Positions 52,261 through 61,704 of a DNA stretch of 64,000 nucleotides are shown here, in pieces (the first letter of the stretch is position 1; every line of letters starts with the position of its first letter). The notes beneath the pieces are model-generated. The model saw only the letters and a list, made by a program, of their open reading frames with translations. It was not told the origin of the DNA and did no database searches. The position numbers were made by a program, and so were the translations under genes. Origin of the DNA: Porphyromonas gingivalis ATCC 33277 (GTDB lineage: Bacteria; Bacteroidota; Bacteroidia; Bacteroidales; Porphyromonadaceae); assembly GCF_000010505.1 (NCBI RefSeq), contig NC_010729.1, positions 2,233,501 through 2,297,500 on the forward strand. The letters run 5' to 3'.

Positions 52261-53766
52261 TCATTCCGAAACGACTTCTTCCGGGGAGAGGTGTCCCGAA
52301 GCCTTGCGCAGCATCAGTTCGGTCAGTTTCACGTCGATCTGTGCATCGATCTTTGCAGACCGGGCCGACAACCATGCCGTCTGAGCTTCCAGTACGTTTG
52401 AGGCCGTTATTACGCCTTCGCGGAAACCTACATTGGCATAGCGCAGGTTCTCTTCGGCTTTCTCCATGTTCTTCGTGGCCATGACAAGTCGTTTGTCTGC
52501 CTCCCGTACTTTCAGGACGCTTTGGGAAAGCTGCAGCTCGATGCTTTCGCGCGCTTTGGCAAGCTGTTGGGCTGCGATGCGTGCCTCGGCTTTGGCCGCT
52601 CTTACCTTATGCGTGCCCTGCCCCCAGTGCCAGATAGGAACTTTGAGCATCACACCCACATTCCACATACCTCCGAATTTATTCTCGAAGCCATTGAAAG
52701 AGGACGGATTAGTCACTAAATAGTTGGCAACGAAGGCGAGCGATGGCAGATATTCCGATCGTGTAAGCCGTATCTTCTGTTTGGAGATTTGCTCTAACAG
52801 GGCGAGACTCTTGAGTTCGGGACGGTTGTCGAGGGTGTATTGCAGGTCGGTCTCTGCCGGAACGATGGCCGTCGGCAACTCCTCTTGCCCTTCGTCTGCG
52901 AGGGTGATCTTCTCGTCGAGGGGCAGTCCTATCGTTTGGCACAGAAGCATGCGCGAGAGGCTAAGCCCATCCTCTACCTTAGCGAGCGTCATCTCCGCTT
53001 CGTTCACCTTTACCGATACGTTGAGACCGTCGGCACGGGTAGCCAATCCCTCCTTGATGAGCTTCTGGACATCGTTGTCGAGCTTCGTCAGCAACTCCAG
53101 ATAGCTCTCGGCAAGGCGGTGCTTATTGGCCAAAGAAACCACTTGCCAATAGGCCTGGTCGGTAGCGAGGATCACATCCTGCTGTCCGGTCTTGTGCTGC
53201 CAGTGTGCTATCTCTTCGGCATAGCGCGTGATGCGGTTGTAGGCATATATCTTGCCGCCTACATACAGCGGTTGGGTCAGGGTCAGCACACCGGCATAGA
53301 CATTGCGGGTATCGGTGCGCACGGCATCGACGAGGTGTGTACCGAAGGCGTTAAGCCCCTGACTCGTTTGGGCAGCTATCTGCGGCATCATGGATCCGAT
53401 AAGGGGAGCCAAATCGGGATGCTGGGCAAGGATGGACTGAATAGCCGTCGTGATGTAGGGATTCTGCCCTATGGCTGTGACAAGGTCGGTGCCGAGGTTC
53501 TGGAGCTTGTGCTTCTGCTCGTCGCTCAATAGCGATACTTCCTTCTGGTTGTGCAGGTAAGTACCGGTGGCCGAGAGCTCGGGCAGGTAGCTGGTGAAAG
53601 CGGCTTTGCGAGTATTGGTGGCCGCATTTATCTTTTCGCGGCTTATGGCCAAATCTCTGTTGTGCTCGAGTGCAAGGCGCCGGCATTCGTTCACGCTCAG
53701 TACTCTCTGTCCGTATACCGGCCACAAGGCGCATGCCAAAACGCCTGCGATAATCAATCGTTTCAT
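52261..53766 (-). CDS. TolC-family outer-membrane efflux protein
   Basis: A 501-residue OM channel with a signal peptide (MKRLIIAGVLACALWPVYGQ) followed by RVLSVNECRRLALEHNRDLAI, a TolC-type start. The two OEP repeats include LTQPLYVGGKIYAYNRI and NVGVMLKVPIWHWGQGTHKVRAA; a segment at about 85-145 is an extra loop. It is the first gene of the four-gene export operon and should form the outer-membrane exit. A second TolC-superfamily gene of this window belongs to the metal efflux operon. Confidence 0.9.
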   Translation of the reverse strand: MKRLIIAGVLACALWPVYGQRVLSVNECRRLALEHNRDLAISREKINAATNTRKAAFTSYLPELSATGTYLHNQKEVSLLSDEQKHKLQNLGTDLVTAIGQNPYITTAIQSILAQHPDLAPLIGSMMPQIAAQTSQGLNAFGTHLVDAVRTDTRNVYAGVLTLTQPLYVGGKIYAYNRITRYAEEIAHWQHKTGQQDVILATDQAYWQVVSLANKHRLAESYLELLTKLDNDVQKLIKEGLATRADGLNVSVKVNEAEMTLAKVEDGLSLSRMLLCQTIGLPLDEKITLADEGQEELPTAIVPAETDLQYTLDNRPELKSLALLEQISKQKIRLTRSEYLPSLAFVANYLVTNPSSFNGFENKFGGMWNVGVMLKVPIWHWGQGTHKVRAAKAEARIAAQQLAKARESIELQLSQSVLKVREADKRLVMATKNMEKAEENLRYANVGFREGVITASNVLEAQTAWLSARSAKIDAQIDVKLTELMLRKASGHLSPEEVVSE

Positions 53767-54089
53767 ACCTGAGTCTTATTTGTCTCTATCGCAAAAAAGG
53801 GGTTTCGATCGGATCGTTCCTACCGTGCCCCCATCTATTCTTCTACGAACTTCGTCCCAAAGGTAAGGAAATGCGGCTGATAAATAAAAATCAATAGTAA
53901 AAATGATTTTACAAGGGATTTTATACCAAGTATTTTCGAGTTAGAAAATTAGCCGAGTAGGATTTCTAAGTGGTTGTCGGTCGATTCCCGACAAGATGGG
54001 AATCAAAAATCATAAGGATGTATCCTTCCCCGGAGGGCATAGCAGTAGGATGCGAATGTACGCGATTCATTCGGCTTCGGCTTTTTGAT

Positions 54090-54097
54090 TACATTTG
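54090..54097 (+). promoter_or_regulatory. Candidate -7 box of a small transcription unit
   Basis: TACATTTG fits TAnnTTTG exactly. No clear TTTG lies at the -33 spacing. A small ORF and a strong terminator (54319-54358) follow within 270 bp. Confidence 0.45.
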
Positions 54098-54154
54098 CAC
54101 ACCGACAAAGTCTTTCGTGTGAATGGAATCTGTATTGACGAATCAACAAACAAT

Positions 54155-54280
54155 ATGCAAATGTACTCCGACTTTATCCTAATGCACAAACAGTCGATGG
54201 TAGAGCCCTTTCTGCCATTTGCTTATTCGATATTCATGGATTTTGAACCGATCGGACAGCCTATTCCTATTATGAAGTAA
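54155..54280 (+). CDS. Small hypothetical protein or small RNA unit
   Basis: A 41-codon ORF from ATG 54155 (MQMYSDFILMHKQSMVEPF then LPFAYSIFMDFEPIGQPIPIMK); an in-frame GTG at 54119 would add 12 residues. The TTG further upstream overlaps the -7 box and is unlikely. A promoter-like box at 54090 and a 17-bp hairpin at 54319 bracket the ORF. I recognise no family. It could equally be a non-coding RNA of about 250 nt. It lies in the 915-bp gap between the exporter operon and mutS. Confidence 0.4.
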   Translation: MQMYSDFILMHKQSMVEPFLPFAYSIFMDFEPIGQPIPIMK

Positions 54281-54318
54281 AGAGAGATTAGGCTTTTCGA
54301 CTCCCCACCAAATAGATA

Positions 54319-54358
54319 AGGCACGCACTCGATTCATCTGCGAATCGAGTGCGTGCCT
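54319..54358 (+). terminator. Strong hairpin after the small ORF
   Basis: Perfect 17-bp stem (54319-54335 with 54342-54358, AGGCACGCACTCGATTC type) and a 6-nt loop ATCTGC, followed by CCTTT on the plus strand. The T-tract is weak, but the stem is among the strongest in the window. Confidence 0.75.
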
Positions 54359-54398
54359 CCTTTATGTAAGCTTGTGAATCGGCCTTTTGAGCCGGCCG

Positions 54399-54508
54399 AA
54401 CTATATATAAATCAGATACGATTTATATACAAATTGAAAACGATTTATATATAAAACAAAAATGATCTGTATATAAATCGAAATTCATTTATATACAGAT
54501 CGTTTCCG
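54399..54508. repeat. AT-rich array of five 22-bp units with nested inverted repeats
   Basis: Five imperfect 22-bp units with a common ATTTATATACA-type core starting at 54399, 54421, 54443, 54465 and 54487. Inside it lie two perfect inverted repeats: 10-bp arms at 54404-54413/54420-54429 and 15-bp arms at 54464-54478/54487-54501 (GATCTGTATATAAAT type, 8-nt loop). No gene overlaps. It lies 170 bp before the mutS stop codon. Confidence 0.85.
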
Positions 54509-54681
54509 TACTTCTTTAAGTTTGATTTCCTTCCTTTTTTAGTTTGAATCCTGCTTCCTTTTAGATGCTTATTTGGAATGATTCCAAGCTCGTCTTCGTT
54601 GTTGAAAACTTTTTTGGCTTGAGTTTTTAGCCTGTCACAGCGTTTGGGCTATCGGAAGCGGTATTAGTTTTTACTACCGTA

Positions 54682-57357
54682 TCAGTATCCGCGGAGGATT
54701 CGTTTGATGTCGTTCAGCTTATTGAGAGCCTCCAAGGGGGTGAGGTTGTCGATGTTCAGATCGAGGATCTCCTCTCTGATTTGGGACAAGACGGGATCAT
54801 CGAGCTGGAAGAAGCTAAGCTGATAACCGTCGATGCTCCTGCCTTTTTCGTCCCGAGGAAGTGTGGGCGACGCATTTTTCACCTTTTCGGAAGGGCCTCG
54901 TTTGGTGTCTTTGGTTTTTGGCTCCTCTCCCTCTATTCTCTCCCTTTCTTGTTCGAGACGATGCAGGATGTCCGTGGCTCGCTGTACGATATGGTGTGGC
55001 ATACCGCCGAGACGGGCTACTTGAATACCGAAGCTGTGTGCACTGCCGCCCGGCTCCAATTTGCGAAGGAAGAGCATCTTGCCGTCCACTTCGCGAGCCG
55101 ATACATTGAAGTTGTGTACCCGATCGAGTTGCCCTTCCAGCTCGTTCAGTTCGTGATAATGTGTGGCGAAGAGAGTCCGGGGGTGTGCCTTGGGATTGTC
55201 ATGGATGTACTCCACGATAGACCAGGCTATGGAGATACCGTCATAGGTGCTGGTACCCCGTCCTAATTCGTCGAACAGTACCAGACTGCGTGGCGTGAGA
55301 TTGTTCAGGATATTGGAGGCCTCTTGCATTTCGACCATGAAAGTGGATTCGCCCATGGAGATGTTGTCCGAAGCTCCCACCCGCGTGAAAATGCTGTCCA
55401 CCATGCCGATACGTGCACTTTCGGCCGGAACGAAAGAGCCTATCTGTGCCATCAGAGAGATAAGGGCCGTCTGCCTGAGCAGGGCGGACTTGCCGCTCAT
55501 ATTGGGGCCGGTGACGATGATGACTTGCTGGCGGTCTGTGTCCAAATAAATATCGTTGGCGATATAAGGTTCATCGGCCGGTAGCTGCTGTTCGATGACG
55601 GGGTGGCGGCCCGCTTTGATGTCGATGGTAAAGCTCTCGTCCACTACAGGGCAGATAAATCTGTAGCGGCGTGCCGACTCGGCAAAGGAGAGGAGACAAT
55701 CCAGAGAAGCCACCGCTTGACTGTCCTGTTGGAGAGGTGCCACGTATCGCTGCAGTTCGGCTACAAGCAAGGCGTATAGCTGTCCTTCGAGGGCTGCTAT
55801 TTTCTCTTCGGCTCCGAGTATTTTTGCTTCGTACTCTTTCAGCTCTTCCGTAATATACCGTTCGGCACTGACGAGTGTTTGCTTGCGGATCCACTCGGCC
55901 GGTACCTTGTCCTTGTGCGTGTTGCGGACTTCGATATAGTAGCCGAACACATTGTTATAAGCTACTTTGAGACTGGGTATTCCCGTTCGCTCTATCTCCT
56001 GCTGCTGTAGCTTGATCAGATAGTCTTTGCCGCTGTATGCCAGTGCACGCAGTTCGTCGAGCGTGGCATCGACGCCATGTGCGATGACGGGGCCGCGACC
56101 GAGAGCGGCCGGAGCATCGGGCATCACCTCACGCAATATCTTGTCGCGTAGTTCCTTGCACAGCTCCAACTTTCCCCCCAGTGTGCGCAGATTCTCTTCA
56201 TCTGCTTGGGTACATACTTCCTTGATCGGTTCGAGTGCCTGCAGGGCAATGCGTAGTTGTACCATTTCTCGCGGAGAAATGCGTCCCATGGCGCCTTTCG
56301 TCACCAAACGTTCCAAGTCGCCTATCTCTGTCAGATGTTCGGCAATGATGGCTCGCTCTTCAGGATGTCGGAAGAAAAACTCCACCACTCGCTGTCGGGC
56401 TTGTATGCGTGCAGGGTCTTTGAGTGGGAATACGATCCACTGTCGCATACGCCTTGCTCCCATAGGCGTTATCGTATGGTCGATGATGTCGAGCAGACTC
56501 TTGCCTCCCTCGTTCATCGGGCTAAGCAATTCAAGGCTTCGGACGGTGAACTTATCCAAGCGTACATACCGGTTTTCATCCAGTCGGCTCAGCGATGTGA
56601 TGTGTTGTAGCTGATGGTGCTGTGTCAGATCGAGATAGTTCAGTACGGCTCCGGCTGCCGTTACAGCCATCGAAAGCTCTTCCAGCCCGAAACCTTTGAG
56701 GCTTTTCAGGTCAAAGTGCTTGAGTACGCGGAGTCGATTGTTCTCCGAGGAGAAAGCCCAGTCTTCCATATCGAAGATAAATCCGCTCCAGTGGAAGAGG
56801 TCGTTGAAGCGAGACCGCTCCGACCGTTCCACGAGGATTTCCTTCGGGCGGTAGTTGGTCAGGAGTTTTTCCACATAGTCGGCATTGCCTTGTCCGGCCA
56901 TAAATTCGCCGGTGGATATGTCCAGAAGAGAAATACCGAAGACCTCTTTGTCGCAGGAGACGGCTGCAAGGAAATTGTTCTCCTTATGAGAGAGTACATT
57001 GTCGTTGGTTGATACGCCGGGAGTGACCAGTTCGGTAATACCGCGTTTGACCAGCGTTTTGGTCTTTTTCGGATCTTCCAGTTGGTCGCATATGGCCACG
57101 CGCTTGCCGGCTCGTACCAATTTGGGCAGATAGGTATCCAACGCATGATGAGGAAAGCCGGCCAATTCGACAAACTGGGCAGCTCCGTTGGCACGCCGTG
57201 TCAGCGTTATCCCCAGGATCTCGGAAGCCACGATGGCATCCTCCGAAAATGTTTCGTAGAAATCTCCCACCCTGAAGAGCAGGATAGCATCAGGGTGTTT
57301 TTGCTTGATCTGAAAGTATTGGCGCATCAAAGGCGTTTCTACCACAGGCTTTGCCAT
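54682..57357 (-). CDS. mutS: DNA mismatch repair protein MutS
   Basis: An 891-residue mismatch sensor. The N-terminal mismatch-binding motif is VGDFYETF (Phe-x-Glu). The C-terminal ATPase has Walker [14 protein letters not shown], the signature region [34 protein letters not shown] and the dimer/HTH end. Length and domain order match MutS1. It lies between the AT-rich 22-bp array and a YebC-family gene on the same strand, about 290 bp apart, so it is probably transcribed separately. Confidence 0.97.
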   Translation of the reverse strand: MAKPVVETPLMRQYFQIKQKHPDAILLFRVGDFYETFSEDAIVASEILGITLTRRANGAAQFVELAGFPHHALDTYLPKLVRAGKRVAICDQLEDPKKTKTLVKRGITELVTPGVSTNDNVLSHKENNFLAAVSCDKEVFGISLLDISTGEFMAGQGNADYVEKLLTNYRPKEILVERSERSRFNDLFHWSGFIFDMEDWAFSSENNRLRVLKHFDLKSLKGFGLEELSMAVTAAGAVLNYLDLTQHHQLQHITSLSRLDENRYVRLDKFTVRSLELLSPMNEGGKSLLDIIDHTITPMGARRMRQWIVFPLKDPARIQARQRVVEFFFRHPEERAIIAEHLTEIGDLERLVTKGAMGRISPREMVQLRIALQALEPIKEVCTQADEENLRTLGGKLELCKELRDKILREVMPDAPAALGRGPVIAHGVDATLDELRALAYSGKDYLIKLQQQEIERTGIPSLKVAYNNVFGYYIEVRNTHKDKVPAEWIRKQTLVSAERYITEELKEYEAKILGAEEKIAALEGQLYALLVAELQRYVAPLQQDSQAVASLDCLLSFAESARRYRFICPVVDESFTIDIKAGRHPVIEQQLPADEPYIANDIYLDTDRQQVIIVTGPNMSGKSALLRQTALISLMAQIGSFVPAESARIGMVDSIFTRVGASDNISMGESTFMVEMQEASNILNNLTPRSLVLFDELGRGTSTYDGISIAWSIVEYIHDNPKAHPRTLFATHYHELNELEGQLDRVHNFNVSAREVDGKMLFLRKLEPGGSAHSFGIQVARLGGMPHHIVQRATDILHRLEQERERIEGEEPKTKDTKRGPSEKVKNASPTLPRDEKGRSIDGYQLSFFQLDDPVLSQIREEILDLNIDNLTPLEALNKLNDIKRILRGY

Positions 57358-57422
57358 CGTGAAAAAAGTTGATTGGATAAGAAAAAAGGCAAGCGAAGTG
57401 CATTGTCCCCCGAGAGTCTGAC

Positions 57423-57458
57423 GGGGCTATGTCAAAATTCATTCTTGGCACAGCCCCC
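57423..57458. repeat. Imperfect inverted repeat with GGGGCT-TGTCAA arms
   Basis: Arms GGGGCTATGTCAA and TTGGCACAGCCCC pair at 11 of 13 positions plus one wobble. The sequence GGGCT-TG-CAA recurs at the tRNA-Lys hairpin (5130-5165). This resembles the paired ends of a short mobile element or MITE, but a terminator is also possible. The 292-bp gap (57358-57649) holds nothing else I can support. Confidence 0.45.
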
Positions 57459-57649
57459 TTTTAGGTACGTAAGAATGCCTAAAGTACAAGGTGCTGAGGC
57501 TGATTAAAGTATGTGACTGAAGCCGAATGTCGCAAGCAACCCGGCAATTTGCGCATTATGACACACCGCCATCTCAGCGTCAAAGTACTCCGCTTAGAGA
57601 GGTTACGGGTAAGAAGAGAAGAGGATAGAGGGAATAGGGCTTGAGTGGA

Positions 57650-58378
57650 TTACTCCTCGCCCTCCTCTTCCTTCATATTGTGGAAGACGTTTTGCACGTC
57701 TTCGTCTTCTTCGATTCGCTCGATGAGCTTCTCGATCTGTTCGCGCTGCTCGGCGGTTACCTCTTTCGTATCGTTGGGTATGCGGACGAATTCGGCCGAA
57801 GCGATCTCATAGCCTGCATCTTCCAGATATTTCTGGATGTTGGAGTTCTCCGAAAAGTCACCGTAGAGAATGATCTCGTTTTCGTCCTCTTCCAGTTCGT
57901 CCACACCGTAGTCTATCAGTTCGAGTTCAAGGCTTTCCAGATCCATATCGTCTTTCTTGACGATGTGAAATACGCATTTGTGCTGGAAGAGGAATTCCAA
58001 GCTGCCGGAAGTACCGAGCGATCCGCCATGTTTGTTAAAGTAGCTGCGTACATTGGCCACGGTACGTGTGGTATTGTCCGTAGCTGTCTCCACGAAGATC
58101 GCGATGCCGTAAGGACCATAGCCCTCATAGTTCATCTCCTTGTAGTCGGTATAATCCTTGGAGGTAGCTTTTTTGATGGCGCGTTCCACGTTCTCCTTCG
58201 GCATGTTCTCCTTCTTGGCTGTCTGCACGAGGATACGCAGACGCGGATTGGTCTCCACGTCGGGGCCGCCTTCTTTGGCAGCGATGGTGATTTCCTTTCC
58301 TAACTTGGTGAAGACGCGGGCCATATTGCCCCAGCGTTTCATTTTCCTTGCTTTACGATATTCAAATGCTCGTCCCAT
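57650..58378 (-). CDS. YebC/PmpR family regulatory protein
   Basis: A 242-residue three-domain protein. It begins MGRAFEYRKARKMKRW and contains the family signatures NMARVFTKLGKEI, ENMPKENVERAIKKA and GYGPYGIAIFVETATDN. YebC proteins act as transcriptional regulators or, as shown for homologues, help ribosomes through difficult sequences (proline runs). It lies 42 bp downstream of pheT, so it is probably co-transcribed with it. Confidence 0.94.
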   Translation of the reverse strand: MGRAFEYRKARKMKRWGNMARVFTKLGKEITIAAKEGGPDVETNPRLRILVQTAKKENMPKENVERAIKKATSKDYTDYKEMNYEGYGPYGIAIFVETATDNTTRTVANVRSYFNKHGGSLGTSGSLEFLFQHKCVFHIVKKDDMDLESLELELIDYGVDELEEDENEIILYGDFSENSNIQKYLEDAGYEIASAEFVRIPNDTKEVTAEQREQIEKLIERIEEDEDVQNVFHNMKEEEGEE

Positions 58379-58420
58379 AATGATATGTCGATTCTTATTT
58401 TGTCGATTTTCGTTTGATTG

Positions 58421-60880
58421 TCAGCGGAGTTGCGCACCGAGCTTTTGCTCCAGAGTCGTCCGTATCTTAGCCATGATAGCCTCTATCTGTTTGTCGTTAA
58501 GCGTCTTCTCATCATTGCGCAGGAAGAAGCTCACGGCATAACTCTTCTTTCCGGCAGGCAGGTTCTTTCCCTCGTACACATCGAATAGTTCCACCCTGCG
58601 CAGCAGTTTCTTCTCACAGCCACGAGCCAGTGATTCTATTTCGGCAAAGGAAACAGCTTTATCCAAAAGCAATGCCAGATCCCTCTTTACTTCGGGGAAA
58701 CGAGGCAGATCGCGTGCCTCCAATTTGTATCGGGCCGATTCGCTCATGAGGGCATCCCAAAGCAATTCGGCGAAGTAAACGGGTTGCTCGATGTCGAAGC
58801 GTTTGATCTGTTCCGTTGATACCGTTCCGAATGTACCCAACAGTTTGCCCGAACGAGTCTTGACCTCCATGGCAGATGCGTACAGATCATTGTCAGCTGT
58901 CTCCAGCGTATAAGCTCCGGTTTCGATCCCAACGCGACAAAGCACCTGCTCCACCACAGCTTTCAGCTCAAACACCGAAGTCGGTTCTTCGGGGTGTGCC
59001 CAGCTATTGTGCACCCGTTGTCCGCATATCCAAATGCCGAGGCGATCGTCCTCTGCATAGGCTGAAAGGGGAGTCTCGTCCGTGCGCTTTGCGGCATGGA
59101 AGCGATAACATTTACCCCATTCAAAGAGATAGAGGGAGAGATGCTTACGACGGAGATTGTGGCTGAGCGTCTCCAATCCCCCGAATAGCAGAGTCTGTCT
59201 CATGCAGTTTAGCTCCTGACTCAGCGGATTCATCAGCTCCACGGCCATCTCTCTCGGATGGGTCTTAAGGCCTTCGTAATAAGAACCGGCCGTAAGCGAA
59301 TTGTTGAGTATCTCATTGAAGCCGGCTCCGACCAATTGTTCGGATACGACTGTCTGCCATTTGTAGCGACGATCCGTTTCTGTCTCGTGTCCCAAGCTGG
59401 CACGGATATAGCCCGTCAGCTCCACTTGGTTGTAGCCATAGATGCGCATGATCTCTTCGATCACATCCACATCGCGGGTCACATCCGTACGATAGCGTGG
59501 TACTTCCAACGTCATTACCCCGTCTTCTTCTTTGCTGATGCGAATTTCAAGACTGTCGAGGATGCTCCGTACCGTCTCAGGCTCTATCGTTCTGCCTATC
59601 ACGCTGTTCACTTTCTCGAAAGACAAACAGATTTGGTGCGGTTTCAGAGGATTGGGATAGACATCTGTCATCCCACCGAGACGGCCTCCTGCAATCTCCA
59701 ATATAAGCGAAGCAGCACGACGCAATGCCCAATCCGTGCGCTCCGGATCCAGTCCGCGCTCGAAGCGGAAAGAACTGTCCGTATTGAGACCCAATCGACG
59801 AGCCGTACGGCGTACCATCGTCGGGTTGAAGTTGGCACTCTCGAGGAATATGTCCTTCGTCTTTTCCGTTACACCGGAGTGAAGACCACCGAAAACGCCC
59901 GCCACACACATGGGATCGCCGTTCGAATCGCATATCATCAGATCCTCGGCCGTCAGCTTACGCTCCACTCCATCCAGTGTGACGAACGGAGTACCCTCGG
60001 CTACTGTCTGCACATGAACTTGGTCTCCCTTGATAAAAGCCAAATCGAAAGCATGAAGAGGTTGACCGAACTCATGAAGGACGTAATTCGTAATATCCAC
60101 GATGTTATTGATCGGACGCAGGCCGATCGCCTGCAACCTGTTGCGCAGCCATTCGGGGCTTTCTCTTACCGTAATGCCTTTGATCACCAATCCCTGATAG
60201 CGTGGGCAGGCCGTAGCATCTGCCACTTTCACTTCTATTCGACTGTCGATGATGTCCGTCGGCAGGTTTACCTCCGGCAGTTTGAGTTCCGCAGGTACAC
60301 CATTACGTTTCAGGCTGGCCGCCAAGTCGCGTGCCACGCCATAGTGCGAAGTGGCATCCACGCGGTTGGGTGTAATGTCCACTTCTATGCAATAATCACT
60401 TTCTACATGGTAGTACTCGGCGGCAGGCATCCCCACGGGCGCATCGCTCGGCAGGACGATAATCCCGTCATTCGACGAGCCTACACCGATTTCCACTTCG
60501 GAGCATATCATTCCGAAACTCTCCACTCCGCGAATCTTGGATTTCTTGATGGCAAACTCTTCTTCTCCGTGATAGAGCGTGGTGCCCACCGTTGCCACTA
60601 CCACCTTTTGTCCTGCGGCCACATTGGGTGCACCGCAGACAATTTGCAAAGGCGCATCCGCCCCCACATCTACCGTGGTGATATGCAAATGATCCGAATT
60701 CGGGTGTTCCTCACAAGTCAGAACATGGCCGATGACCAAACCTCGCAAGCCTCCCCGAATCGTTTCGATCTCTTCTACACCGCCGGTCTCCAGACCGATG
60801 GAAGTGAGCGTGTCGGCTATCTCTTGCGGAGAGAGGGCGCAGGGCAGGTACTCCAAGAGCCATTTGTATGAGATATTCAT
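58421..60880 (-). CDS. pheT: Phenylalanine-tRNA ligase beta subunit
   Basis: An 819-residue beta chain that pairs with PheS to charge tRNA-Phe. Order of domains: N-terminal MNISYKWLLEYLPCALSPQEIAD, an EMAP-II-type tRNA-binding domain (about 42-150; VVDVGADAPLQIVCGAPNVAAGQ), B3/B4 editing domain, B5 domain, the catalytic-like core and a C-terminal ferredoxin-like anticodon-binding domain (RDLPRFPEVKRDLALLLD). PheS is not in the window. It is followed by the YebC-family gene; a weak minus-strand TAAATTTG box lies upstream at 60960-60967. Confidence 0.97.
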   Translation of the reverse strand: MNISYKWLLEYLPCALSPQEIADTLTSIGLETGGVEEIETIRGGLRGLVIGHVLTCEEHPNSDHLHITTVDVGADAPLQIVCGAPNVAAGQKVVVATVGTTLYHGEEEFAIKKSKIRGVESFGMICSEVEIGVGSSNDGIIVLPSDAPVGMPAAEYYHVESDYCIEVDITPNRVDATSHYGVARDLAASLKRNGVPAELKLPEVNLPTDIIDSRIEVKVADATACPRYQGLVIKGITVRESPEWLRNRLQAIGLRPINNIVDITNYVLHEFGQPLHAFDLAFIKGDQVHVQTVAEGTPFVTLDGVERKLTAEDLMICDSNGDPMCVAGVFGGLHSGVTEKTKDIFLESANFNPTMVRRTARRLGLNTDSSFRFERGLDPERTDWALRRAASLILEIAGGRLGGMTDVYPNPLKPHQICLSFEKVNSVIGRTIEPETVRSILDSLEIRISKEEDGVMTLEVPRYRTDVTRDVDVIEEIMRIYGYNQVELTGYIRASLGHETETDRRYKWQTVVSEQLVGAGFNEILNNSLTAGSYYEGLKTHPREMAVELMNPLSQELNCMRQTLLFGGLETLSHNLRRKHLSLYLFEWGKCYRFHAAKRTDETPLSAYAEDDRLGIWICGQRVHNSWAHPEEPTSVFELKAVVEQVLCRVGIETGAYTLETADNDLYASAMEVKTRSGKLLGTFGTVSTEQIKRFDIEQPVYFAELLWDALMSESARYKLEARDLPRFPEVKRDLALLLDKAVSFAEIESLARGCEKKLLRRVELFDVYEGKNLPAGKKSYAVSFFLRNDEKTLNDKQIEAIMAKIRTTLEQKLGAQLR

Positions 60881-61505
60881 CTTTGTTACTCCTTAGTTGT
60901 ATATGTGCTTCAGAGACTCATGGGTCAGGTCTCAAACGCGATTATTATATGTAAGCCCACAAATTTAGCGTTTTTCTCGGGGAGTGTTTGTTTTATGTTC
61001 GTCTTGCGCTGATTTGCACCCTCCGAGTGCTCTGCTTTTCGTTCTCCCAAAGATTCTGTCTTTCCTTTCCGGTCTGAAAAATTCGGTGTATTTCGGGCTG
61101 TAAAACGTGGTCTGAGAATATTTTTGTTTTGGCGCGGGAGTTGAAAAAATCTCGCGCCGGAACGAAAAGATTCTCGCGCCATTTTTTGGGGATTTTGGTT
61201 TGAGATTTGGGCGATTTTCGGTTCGAGTTTCGGCTTGTTCGATTGGTGCCTCTGTTTTTTTCGACACCCTTCTCTTTCCCTTGTACCCTTTATTCCGGAC
61301 CAACCGCCAACATTTCGGTCAAAAAATCTTTTTTGTGCGAGGAAAAAAACATCTTCTCATTTCTTTTCGTTTGCGGTCTTTTTAATTGCTCTTACGCGCG
61401 CGAACATATTAATATATGCTCCCTTTTGTCTTCTTTCTTGGGAGGGAGTCCTTTTCTTCGGGGGCTGTTTTTTTGTCGAACCGGTTGAAAAAAGAATTTG
61501 AAAGA
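60881..61505. other. Intergenic stretch between pheT and the rRNA promoters
   Basis: No supported gene. It holds copy C of the dispersed element (61101-61200) and a T-rich, poly-pyrimidine stretch; the frames it opens are low-complexity. Confidence 0.5.
61101..61200. repeat. Dispersed GCGC-rich intergenic element, copy C
   Basis: Contains GTTTTGGCGCGGGAG, AAAAAATCTCGCGCC and AAGATTCTCGCGCCATTTTTT in order. This matches copy B directly and the reverse complement of copy A (5536-5600) over about 65 bp. It begins with GGTCTGAGAA, which also starts copy D. Confidence 0.8.
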
Positions 61506-61536
61506 TTTGTCTGTAAAGAAAAAAGGCGTACTTTTG
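61506..61536 (+). promoter_or_regulatory. rRNA promoter P1
   Basis: TTTG (61506-61509), exactly 19 bp, TACTTTTG (61529-61536): a perfect Bacteroidota -33/-7 promoter. A/T-rich sequence lies just upstream. Confidence 0.85.
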
Positions 61537-61667
61537 TGACCGCAAAAGCGATTCCTGCCCGATTGATAGAGGAATTGTTCCGCCGAGCGCGTCGGGATTC
61601 TTTTTTGGGGGGGATCAGGCGACGAGCTTTTTCATGAGCGTCAGCCCTGAAAAAAGAGCCGATTGAT

Positions 61668-61698
61668 TTTGCCGATTCGGAAAAAGGTTTTACTTTTG
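61668..61698 (+). promoter_or_regulatory. rRNA promoter P2
   Basis: TTTG (61668-61671), exactly 19 bp, TACTTTTG (61691-61698): identical boxes and spacing to P1, 162 bp downstream. The predicted start near 61705 gives a leader of about 350 nt before 16S. Confidence 0.87.
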
Positions 61699-61704
61699 CA
61701 CCCA

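Noticed and set aside
59258..60871. Long plus-strand open frame (about 537 codons) opposite pheT
   Set aside because: It is antisense to a clear pheT with conserved domains, and its product has no domain or membrane logic.
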